This document shows, piece after piece, positions 1 to 7,377 of a DNA stretch of 64,000 nucleotides. The stretch's first letter is position 1. Each line of letters starts with the position of its first letter. Origin of the DNA: Allotamlana fucoidanivorans (GTDB lineage Bacteria; Bacteroidota; Bacteroidia; Flavobacteriales; Flavobacteriaceae). The DNA lies in assembly GCF_006265225.1 (NCBI RefSeq), contig NZ_VDCS01000009.1, positions 124,001 to 188,000 on the forward strand. The letters are read 5' to 3'. The notes under the pieces were generated by a model that saw nothing but the letters and a program-made list of their open reading frames with translations, ran no database searches and had not been told where the DNA came from. A program made the position numbers and the translations under genes.

Positions 1-400
1 TAAAATGCCAATTTCCTAGACCTCCTTTTCCGCCTCTTGCTAAGATTTGCTCTTCACCATCTTCTGTTATTTCAAAAAGAACAGCGTTGGTTTCTGTGTC
101 CCTAACAACCGTTCCTAGCGGCACATCAATGTATGCATCTTCGCCATCAGCACCAAAACTTCTACCACTACTACCATGTTCACCATGCCCCGCTCTAGTA
201 TGTCTTTTAAATTTTAAATGCAGCAAGGTCCATAAATTAGCCTTTCCTCTAACGATAACATGACCGCCTCTTCCTCCGTCTCCGCCATCTGGTCCGCCTT
301 TGGTAATGTATTTTTCGCGGTGTAAATGCGCAGATCCTTTTCCCCCGTTTCCAGAAGACACATACATCTTTACGTAATCAACAAAATTTCCTTCAGTCAT
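1..400 (-). CDS. obg: GTPase Obg, N-terminal part (cut by window edge)
   Basis: Partial gene: the ATG is at 400 and the frame is open to base 1 (133 codons visible). The protein begins [20 protein letters not shown] and has the glycine-rich Obg fold: [14 protein letters not shown], a [18 protein letters not shown] stretch, [12 protein letters not shown], and ARGGRGGLGN near the edge. Obg is an essential ribosome-associated GTPase that acts in large-subunit assembly and stress responses. Its G domain lies outside the window. It is followed on the same strand order by hpt-adk upstream, the usual flavobacterial arrangement. Family assignment is firm; completeness cannot be judged. Confidence 0.95.
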   Translation of the reverse strand, partial: MTEGNFVDYVKMYVSSGNGGKGSAHLHREKYITKGGPDGGDGGRGGHVIVRGKANLWTLLHLKFKRHTRAGHGEHGSSGRSFGADGEDAYIDVPLGTVVRDTETNAVLFEITEDGEEQILARGGKGGLGNWHF

Positions 401-517
401 AAGTCCAATAATTATATTGAGAATAGCTTTTTGCTTCTCTTATATTTATTTAAAAGAAAACATCTTTTGGATTACAAAAATACCAAAAGATGCTTTACCA
501 AAATTTCCCTCAGGAAA

Positions 518-1627
518 TTATAAATTATCAATCACCGCATTTAAGCGTTGTGTAATTTCTTCTATAGACCCTACACCATCAACACCATAATACTTATCTT
601 TTCCAGAATAGTAGTCTTTTAAAATAGCTGTTTTACTGTAGTATTCTTTAATTCTGTTTCTAATGATAGACTCATCAGCATCATCAGCACGACCACTAGT
701 CTTTCCTCTTCCTAAAAGGCGCTCTACAAGAATTTCATCTTCAACCTCAAGCGCAATCATAGCATTTATTTGAGAATCTTTACTATCCATTAACTTATCT
801 AAAGCCTCTGCTTGGGCATTGGTTCTTGGAAATCCATCAAAAATAAACCCATTGGCATCGGCATTCTTTTCTACTTCTGCATTCAGCATATCTATGGTTA
901 CTTGATCTGGAACCAACTCACCTTTATCCATATATGATTTAGCTAACATCCCTAAAGCTGTTTCGTTCTTGATATTGTATCTAAAAACATCGCCTGTAGA
1001 GATATGAACCAAATTATAGGTTTCTTTTAAAAATTCTGCCTGTGTTCCTTTCCCTGCTCCTGGAGGGCCAAATAGCACTAAGTTTGTCATGTGTTGTGTT
1101 TCTTTAATTTGATATATTTCTGGTAAATTTCTTCCTAATCCATCATAATCTAAGCCATAGCCCACAATAAACTTATTAGGTATTTCTATACCTACATAAT
1201 GCAATTTAAAATCCTTTTTGTAGGCCTCTGGTTTATAAAACAAGGTAGCAATTTTTAAAGCCTTTACTTTTTCATTCTTAAAAATTCTATGCACCTCAGC
1301 TAAAGTATTTCCAGAATCAATGATGTCTTCTAAAATAATAACGGTACGCCCTGTTAAGTCTTGCGTAAGTCCAATTAGTCGTTGAATATCTTCAGTAGAT
1401 TTCACCCCTTCATAAGAAGCCAATTTAATAAATGTTACCTCGCAAGGATTAGTATACTTTTTCACAAAATCACTAACCACCATAAAAGACCCGTTTAAAA
1501 TACCAACAAAAACGGGTATTTCATCTCCTACATCCCGAGCAATGTCATTGGCCATTCTTTGTAAAGCCTCATTTATTTTTTGTGATGAAATAAACGGCTT
1601 AAAATATTTGTCGTGTAGCTTTATCAA
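518..1627 (-). CDS. Hypoxanthine phosphoribosyltransferase/adenylate kinase fusion
   Basis: A 369-residue protein with two complete enzymes in one frame. Residues 1-175 are a purine phosphoribosyltransferase: the PRPP loop VIILEDIIDSGNTL is at about 97-110. It would convert hypoxanthine or guanine plus PRPP to IMP or GMP. Residues 180-369 are adenylate kinase: P-loop FGPPGAGKGTQAEF, STGDVFR, FDGFPRTNAQAEAL, and a LLGRGKTSGRADD lid region. It interconverts AMP, ATP and ADP. The junction is KETQHMTNLVLFG; the ATG at 1090-1088 could also start a separate kinase. Each half has about the length of the free enzyme. No stop or frameshift lies between them. Purine salvage fits the neighbouring purK and purE. 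Confidence 0.93.
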   Translation of the reverse strand: MIKLHDKYFKPFISSQKINEALQRMANDIARDVGDEIPVFVGILNGSFMVVSDFVKKYTNPCEVTFIKLASYEGVKSTEDIQRLIGLTQDLTGRTVIILEDIIDSGNTLAEVHRIFKNEKVKALKIATLFYKPEAYKKDFKLHYVGIEIPNKFIVGYGLDYDGLGRNLPEIYQIKETQHMTNLVLFGPPGAGKGTQAEFLKETYNLVHISTGDVFRYNIKNETALGMLAKSYMDKGELVPDQVTIDMLNAEVEKNADANGFIFDGFPRTNAQAEALDKLMDSKDSQINAMIALEVEDEILVERLLGRGKTSGRADDADESIIRNRIKEYYSKTAILKDYYSGKDKYYGVDGVGSIEEITQRLNAVIDNL

Positions 1628-1766
1628 GGCTTTTAAATTTTAAAAACGCAAAGATAATCAATAGATTGAGTAATAACCATTTTTTGATTTATGATTTTAG
1701 GAACTATTTTATTATTAAAATGTATTTTTGCCTATCCTAAATTTGGTTTCAGATAAAAACGATTAA

Positions 1767-2921
1767 ATGAATTATTTTTCTTCAAACTTTAAACTTGGTA
1801 TTCTTGGTGGTGGTCAACTAGGGAAAATGCTGCTTTATTCTACCCGTAAATTTGATATTTATACCGCCGTTCTTGAAGCTAGTGATGAAGCACCATGTAA
1901 AATAGCTTGCAACGAATTTCATTTAGGAGATTTAATGAATTTTGATGCTGTTTACAATTTTGGCAAACAGGTAGATGTTTTAACTATTGAAATTGAAAAT
2001 GTAAATGTTGACGCTTTAGAAGCGCTTGAAAAAGAAGGTGTAAACGTGTATCCCTCATCAAAAACACTTAGAATAATTCAAAACAAAGGGAAGCAAAAAT
2101 TATTTTATACAGATAATAACATACCCACGGCTCCATTTTCAAGGTTTGCTTACACATCAGAAATTGAAGAATCTATAAACAATGGAGGCTTACAACTGCC
2201 TTTTGTATGGAAAAGTGCCCAATTTGGCTATGACGGGCAAGGGGTGAAAATTGTTAAATCACTTGACGATTTAAAAGGGTTACCTAACGTAGAATGCATT
2301 GCCGAAAATTTAGTACCTTTTAAAAATGAATTAGCCGTTATTGTGGCAAGAAATCCTTCAGGTGAAACAAAAACCTACCCTGTTGTTGAAATGGAATTTC
2401 ATCCTGAAGCCAATCAAGTAGAATATGTCATTTGTCCTGCAAGAATTGATGCTGCCTTAGCAAGAAAAGCAGAAGATATAGCGTTAAAAACATCAAAAGC
2501 CTTTAATCATGTTGGCTTATTGGCCGTTGAAATGTTCCAGACCCAAAATGATGATATTCTGGTAAACGAAGTAGCTCCCAGACCTCATAATTCAGGACAC
2601 CAAACTATTGAAGCGAGTTACACCTCGCAATTTGAACAACATATTAGAGCAATTCTAGATCTTCCTTTAGGTAGAACCGGTAGTAAAGTTGGTGGTGTTA
2701 TGGTTAATCTTGTTGGTGCAGAAGGACATTCTGGACAGGTGGTTTATCAAAATATAGAAAATATTATGACCATGGATGGCGTTACACCTCACATATACGG
2801 AAAAAAACAAACCAGACCCTTTAGAAAAATGGGACATGTCACCATTGTCAATGAAGATGTAAATGAAGCCAGACGTGTGGCTGAAGAAGTAAAAAAATCC
2901 ATAAAAGTTATAAGTGAATAG
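1767..2921 (+). CDS. purK: 5-(carboxyamino)imidazole ribonucleotide synthase
   Basis: 384 residues, normal for PurK. It is an ATP-grasp enzyme that carboxylates AIR to N5-CAIR in de novo purine synthesis, in the cytoplasm. Visible motifs are the N-terminal LGILGGGQLGKML nucleotide-fold loop, FVWKSAQFGYDGQGVKIV in the ATP-grasp region, and the late NEVAPRPHNSGHQTIEA ligand block. A TATTTTTG box at 1723-1730 resembles a Bacteroidota -7 element, 36 bases before the ATG. purE follows after two bases, so PurK and PurE, which act in sequence, are almost certainly co-transcribed. Confidence 0.97.
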   Translation: MNYFSSNFKLGILGGGQLGKMLLYSTRKFDIYTAVLEASDEAPCKIACNEFHLGDLMNFDAVYNFGKQVDVLTIEIENVNVDALEALEKEGVNVYPSSKTLRIIQNKGKQKLFYTDNNIPTAPFSRFAYTSEIEESINNGGLQLPFVWKSAQFGYDGQGVKIVKSLDDLKGLPNVECIAENLVPFKNELAVIVARNPSGETKTYPVVEMEFHPEANQVEYVICPARIDAALARKAEDIALKTSKAFNHVGLLAVEMFQTQNDDILVNEVAPRPHNSGHQTIEASYTSQFEQHIRAILDLPLGRTGSKVGGVMVNLVGAEGHSGQVVYQNIENIMTMDGVTPHIYGKKQTRPFRKMGHVTIVNEDVNEARRVAEEVKKSIKVISE

Positions 2922-2923
2922 AT

Positions 2924-3406
2924 ATGAGTAAAGTAGGCGTAATCATGGGAAGCAAAAGCGATCTTCCTGTCATGCAAGATGCTATAGACATCTTAAAAGG
3001 TTTTGATATTGAGGTTGAAGTTGATATTGTTTCTGCACACCGTACACCAGAAAAATTATTTGACTATGGTACCCATGCACACACCAGAGGTATTTCTGTG
3101 ATTATTGCAGGAGCCGGTGGTGCGGCACATTTACCAGGTATGGTAGCCTCATTGTCGCCTCTTCCCGTTATAGGCGTTCCAGTAAAAAGTAGTAATTCTA
3201 TTGACGGCTGGGACTCCGTTTTATCAATTTTACAAATGCCAGGAGGTGTGCCCGTTGCAACCGTAGCGCTTAACGGGGCTAAAAACGCCGGCATTTTAGC
3301 TGCTCAGATTATAGGATCGAGTGATCAATGCATTCTAGATAAAATAATAGCTTATAAGGAAGGTCTGAAAATAAAAGTACACGAATCTGCAAAAGATTTG
3401 TCATGA
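2924..3406 (+). CDS. purE: N5-carboxyaminoimidazole ribonucleotide mutase
   Basis: 160 residues, the class I PurE size. It converts N5-CAIR to CAIR, the step after PurK. Seen: GVIMGSKSDLPVMQDA at the N-terminus, VSAHRTPEKL with the catalytic His, AGAGGAAHLPGMVA and IGVPVKSS, all classic PurE blocks. It lies two bases behind purK and is followed at once by a GC-rich hairpin with a T-run, so the pair forms a short two-gene operon. Confidence 0.97.
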   Translation: MSKVGVIMGSKSDLPVMQDAIDILKGFDIEVEVDIVSAHRTPEKLFDYGTHAHTRGISVIIAGAGGAAHLPGMVASLSPLPVIGVPVKSSNSIDGWDSVLSILQMPGGVPVATVALNGAKNAGILAAQIIGSSDQCILDKIIAYKEGLKIKVHESAKDLS

Positions 3407-3436
3407 AAAAAGCCCCATGATTCCACGGGGCTTTTC
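3406..3436 (+). terminator. Rho-independent terminator after purKE
   Basis: The stem AAAAGCCCC pairs with GGGGCTTTT across a loop of about ten bases, overlapping the purE stop codon region. The A-run and T-run on the two sides mean it could also act in the other direction, but no gene reads into it from the right. Confidence 0.85.
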
Positions 3437-3554
3437 AGCTATTAACAAATAATTCTATTTGAGTTAGTCACTCTGCAAATTACTGCGACAAAAGTACAAA
3501 AAAATTTATTATGCGTACATAGCATATAAATTTTTTAACATATTGCTTGAGAAA

Positions 3555-5594
3555 ATGATAAAAAAAGAACTAGAAATCCCGTTTAAAACCCCATATAACA
3601 CACCTCCTTTTTCAAAAATTGAAAATGAAGACTATTTGCCAACAATAAAAGCTGCTATTAATCTGGCTAAAAAGGAAATAGAGGCCATTACCAATAACCC
3701 AGAAACACCAACATTTGAAAACACTATTGAGGCGCTTGAGTTTTCTGGTGAACAATTAGACAGAATTTCAAGTATTTTCTTCAATTTGAATTCAGCTGAA
3801 ACGAACGAAACTATTCAAAAAATAGCACAAGAAGTTTCTCCGTTACTTTCTGAATTCAGTAATGATATTACGCTAAATAAAGCATTATTTGCTCGCATAA
3901 AGGCCGTTTACAATACGAAAGATACTTTAGATTTAACGGTAGAGCAACAAATGCTTTTAGATAAAAAACATAAGAGCTTCTCAAGAAATGGCGCTAATCT
4001 TTCTGCTGAAAAAAAAGAAAAACTTAGAACCATTGACAAAAAATTAAGTCAGCTTAAACTTAAATTTGGTGAAAATGTACTGGCTGAAACCAATAAGTTT
4101 GAAATGCTCATTTCTAATGAGGAAGATTTGGCAGGACTTCCAAACGGTGCTATAGAAGCAGCCAAACAATTAGCAGATTCAAAAGGCAAAGACGGTTGGT
4201 TATTCACTTTAGACTACCCAAGTTATATTCCTTTTGTTACCTATTCAGACAATCGAGCTCTAAGAGAAAAAATAGCTTTGGCCGCTGGCAGCAAAGCTTT
4301 TAAAGGTGACAATTTAGATAATCAAAACATTGTTCTTGAAATAGTTAAATTAAGACATGATCGCGCCAATCTTTTAGGATATAAAACCCATGCTCATTTT
4401 GTACTTGAAGAACGCATGGCTGAAACACCTAAAAACGTTCAAAATTTCTTAAAAGAACTTCTTGAGAAGGCAAAACCTGCTGCTGAAATAGAATTTAAAA
4501 AGCTTCAAGAGTTTGCTAATGACTTAGATGGTATTGATACTTTACAAAAATGGGACGGTGCCTATTACGCTGAAAAGCTAAAGCAAAAACTCTATAATCT
4601 GGATGACGAGTTGTTAAAACCGTATTTCAAACTTGAAAACGTCATACAAGGTTCCTTCGCTATTGCCAATAAATTATTCGATCTGAACTTTGAAGAAATT
4701 GACACGATAGACAAGTATCATGAAGATGTTTTAACCTATAAAGTCACCAATAACACAGGAGATTTAATCTCTATATTTTATGCCGATTTTTTCCCAAGAG
4801 CAGGAAAACGTAATGGGGCGTGGATGACCTCATACAAACCACAGTATATAAAAGATGGCGAGAATAGCAGACCCCATGTTTCCATAGTTTGCAACTTTAC
4901 CAAGCCAACAAAAAGCAAACCGTCTCTACTTACTTTTAATGAAGTAACCACTCTATTTCATGAATTTGGGCATGCGCTTCATGGCATGCTAGCCAACACA
5001 ACCTACCCAAGTTTATCGGGTACAAGTGTGTATTGGGATTTTGTTGAATTACCAAGTCAGATTATGGAAAATTGGTGTTACGAGAAAGAAGCGCTTGAGT
5101 TATTTGCAAGACACTATGAAACGAATGATATGATTCCTATGGATTTGGTAGAAAAAATAAAAGAATCTGCCACCTTCCTAGAAGGTATGCAAACCTTGCG
5201 GCAATTAAGCTTTGGCTTGTTAGATATGAGCTGGCATGGCACAGACCCTACTAGCATTACCAATGTAAAGACACATGAAGCCAATGTATTTAAAAGTACA
5301 TCGCTTTACCCTGATGTAGAAAGCAATTGTATGAGTACCGCATTCTCTCATATTTTTCAGGGTGGATATTCTTCAGGGTATTACAGCTATAAATGGGCTG
5401 AGGTACTAGACGCCGATGCGTTTGAATATTTTAAAGAAAATGGAATATTCAATAAAATGGTTGCTGATAAATTTAAAAACAACATTTTATCTAAAGGAGG
5501 TACAGAAAACCCTATGACATTGTATAAACAGTTTAGAGGTAAAGAACCTAAACCTGAAGCTTTATTAAGACGTGCAGGATTGATTTCAAAGTAA
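3555..5594 (+). CDS. M3 family oligopeptidase (Dcp/PrlC type)
   Basis: A zinc metallopeptidase of about 679 residues that would degrade short peptides in the cytoplasm; no signal peptide is seen. The zinc site is HEFGHALHG near residues 469-476 (HExxH), followed by a Glu-rich WDFVELPSQIMENW segment carrying the third ligand, and the C-terminal FQGGYSSGYYSYKWAEVLDADAF region typical of M3A. The open frame extends to a TTG at 3543, but ATG 3555 is preferred because it gives the usual short N-terminus. It sits behind purKE after a terminator, so it is probably transcribed alone. Confidence 0.92.
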   Translation: MIKKELEIPFKTPYNTPPFSKIENEDYLPTIKAAINLAKKEIEAITNNPETPTFENTIEALEFSGEQLDRISSIFFNLNSAETNETIQKIAQEVSPLLSEFSNDITLNKALFARIKAVYNTKDTLDLTVEQQMLLDKKHKSFSRNGANLSAEKKEKLRTIDKKLSQLKLKFGENVLAETNKFEMLISNEEDLAGLPNGAIEAAKQLADSKGKDGWLFTLDYPSYIPFVTYSDNRALREKIALAAGSKAFKGDNLDNQNIVLEIVKLRHDRANLLGYKTHAHFVLEERMAETPKNVQNFLKELLEKAKPAAEIEFKKLQEFANDLDGIDTLQKWDGAYYAEKLKQKLYNLDDELLKPYFKLENVIQGSFAIANKLFDLNFEEIDTIDKYHEDVLTYKVTNNTGDLISIFYADFFPRAGKRNGAWMTSYKPQYIKDGENSRPHVSIVCNFTKPTKSKPSLLTFNEVTTLFHEFGHALHGMLANTTYPSLSGTSVYWDFVELPSQIMENWCYEKEALELFARHYETNDMIPMDLVEKIKESATFLEGMQTLRQLSFGLLDMSWHGTDPTSITNVKTHEANVFKSTSLYPDVESNCMSTAFSHIFQGGYSSGYYSYKWAEVLDADAFEYFKENGIFNKMVADKFKNNILSKGGTENPMTLYKQFRGKEPKPEALLRRAGLISK

Positions 5595-5643
5595 ATAATT
5601 CATTTTTTTAACCTATTTTTGAGATTCAAAACTAATTCTACTA

Positions 5644-6195
5644 ATGCCTGACCATCAAATTAACCCCGATAAGTGGATTGATTTATATTCTGACTACCTC
5701 TTTAACTACACCGTTTCCCGTGTTAGTGATAGAGAAATGGCGCAAGACTTGGTTCAGGAAACCTTTTTGGCTGGTTTAAAATCTATGAAAAATTTTAAAG
5801 GAGAAGCCAGCGAACGTACTTGGCTTATTTCTATTTTAAAGAGAAAAATTATAGATTATTACAGAAAAATAAACTCAAATAAAGGGAAAGCTGAAGTTAG
5901 AATAAATTATAATGACTTAGAAAATGAAGGTGATTGGCTAGAAGAGCGTGTTGCCGACCCCTTTGATAAAACGGCAGAAGATAATATGCAAAACACAGAG
6001 TTAGGAGATGCCATTCATAATTGTTTAAGCAAACTACCTGCTAAACAAGCCGAAGTTTTTAAAATGAAAACAATTTTAGGATATGAAACCGATGTAATAT
6101 GTAATGAACTAAATATTACAGCGTCTAATCTTTGGGTTATTATTCATAGAGCGCGTACCGCTCTTGCTGATTGTTTAAAAGAAAATTGGTTTTAA
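5644..6195 (+). CDS. ECF-type RNA polymerase sigma factor
   Basis: 183 residues. Sigma region 2 is visible as ARMADLVQETF-like DREMAQDLVQETFLAGLKSM and SERTWLISILKRKIIDYYRK. Region 4 is the C-terminal part, CLSKLPAKQAEVFKMKTILG followed by a helix-turn-helix with ITASNLWVIIHRARTAL. Such factors direct polymerase to a small regulon when released by an anti-sigma factor. A TATTTTTG -7-like box lies at 5614-5621. The next gene starts three bases after the stop and looks like its zinc-binding anti-sigma partner. The target genes cannot be read from the window. Confidence 0.9.
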   Translation: MPDHQINPDKWIDLYSDYLFNYTVSRVSDREMAQDLVQETFLAGLKSMKNFKGEASERTWLISILKRKIIDYYRKINSNKGKAEVRINYNDLENEGDWLEERVADPFDKTAEDNMQNTELGDAIHNCLSKLPAKQAEVFKMKTILGYETDVICNELNITASNLWVIIHRARTALADCLKENWF

Positions 6196-6198
6196 TTT

Positions 6199-6465
6199 AT
6201 GAGTAAGTTTAAGTTTACTATTCCTTGTAATGAAGCTAATCATGTATGTGATAAATCACAATATAAAAATGCTTCATTTTGGGAAAAAATAAAACTAAGT
6301 TTTCATTTAATTTATTGTAGAGCTTGTAAAGATTATTCGTCCAATAACAAGAAACTTTCTCAAGCTATTGATAAATCAAATATAGACTGCCTAGACCCCA
6401 AATGTAAAAAGGCTATGAAAAAAGAACTTGAAAAAGCACTAGCCGAACAGAAAAACAAAAAGTAA
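6199..6465 (+). CDS. Small zinc anti-sigma-like protein
   Basis: 88 residues, not identified by name. It contains HLIYCRAC at residues 36-43, which is the HX3CX2C pattern of ZAS/zf-HC2 anti-sigma domains, with a further Cys at 10 in the usual upstream position. There is no membrane segment, unlike many anti-sigma factors, so it would be a cytosolic, possibly redox- or zinc-responsive, partner. A lysine-rich tail follows (KKAMKKELEKALAEQKNKK). The three-base spacing from the sigma gene supports co-transcription and a sigma/anti-sigma pair. Its last 27 bases overlap the convergent gene on the other strand. Confidence 0.7.
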   Translation: MSKFKFTIPCNEANHVCDKSQYKNASFWEKIKLSFHLIYCRACKDYSSNNKKLSQAIDKSNIDCLDPKCKKAMKKELEKALAEQKNKK

Positions 6466-7257
6466 CCACATTATAGGCATACTTTCAACCATAAAAGCAC
6501 TGTAATACTTGCCCTGATCTATTTTTGCATAGCGGAGCATAATCCCGGTTAGCATAACAACAATAAAGAGTACCATTTTTGTATTGTTTACATTATGCTT
6601 TAAAAACTCTAAACCAAAAAATAAAAATAAAAGTCCGTAACCTAAAGTCTTTGCTTTATTTACGCCCAATTTTTGAGGTATAGTTTCAAGTTTTGAGTTA
6701 TCAAATTTCAAATCTCTAATTTCAAAAGGAATCATTAAAACCACAACATAAATAAACCGCTGAACAAGTAACAACAGCACATTAAAAGTCATTTCACACC
6801 TTGTATTTACTGCAGGTAGACCTACCGTAACACCAGCCCACACCAGTGCTATAACATAAACTTTTAAACCCCCAACATGACGTAGTGTCCAATCTTTTCT
6901 TTGAGGTAAAAAAGGAATAGCGTACATAAAAGTTAGCATCGCAAAAACCAAAAGAATTACTAGGGTTTCTTGCTCCAATTGTGCGCCATAATAACACATA
7001 AGCAAAAAGCAAAAAAATGACATGATTTGAATAGCCTTAAGCCACCCTGTTAATTTTTTGTGTCTGAATTTCGCTACACCAAAAAACTTTACAAAGTTAT
7101 ATCCTGTGATGGTAGCATAAAAAACAAAATATAGTATGATTTCATTATAACCTAACTCCAGTTCTAAAAGGGTCAACCAAGTAAGCGCATACACAGCTAA
7201 TGCAACATGAAGACTACTGTTTATATAGAAATTAAAAAGCGGCTTAAACAATCTCAT
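6439..7257 (-). CDS. UbiA-like polytopic membrane protein
   Basis: 272 residues from the ATG at 7257, with about eight hydrophobic segments. The frame runs further upstream, but MRLFKPLFNFY is a natural start, and the longer form would extend into the region in front of gcvP. The layout resembles UbiA prenyltransferases. A second-motif-like IRDLKFDNSKLETIPQKLG (D-x3-D followed by IP) is present. The first Asp-rich NDxxDxxxD motif is not: the corresponding loop reads YNFVKFFGVAKFRHKK. It may be a divergent or inactive relative. The 3' end overlaps the preceding gene by 27 bases in convergent orientation. Confidence 0.65.
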   Translation of the reverse strand: MRLFKPLFNFYINSSLHVALAVYALTWLTLLELELGYNEIILYFVFYATITGYNFVKFFGVAKFRHKKLTGWLKAIQIMSFFCFLLMCYYGAQLEQETLVILLVFAMLTFMYAIPFLPQRKDWTLRHVGGLKVYVIALVWAGVTVGLPAVNTRCEMTFNVLLLLVQRFIYVVVLMIPFEIRDLKFDNSKLETIPQKLGVNKAKTLGYGLLFLFFGLEFLKHNVNNTKMVLFIVVMLTGIMLRYAKIDQGKYYSAFMVESMPIMWLLFVFLFG

Positions 7258-7377
7258 GAAGCAAAAGTAACTAATGTGTTCATAAAAGCTATTAATGGTT
7301 AAAAACTTTACCATTTTGATAATAAAACACATTAAATAATCAGTAATTTTGCAAATTATTTATTCAAATTAAAACCA

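Noticed and set aside
326-523. 65-codon open frame on the + strand
   Set aside because: It lies mostly over the start of obg and its leader on the other strand, shows no family pattern, and the lysine- and leucine-rich tail reflects the AT-rich spacer.
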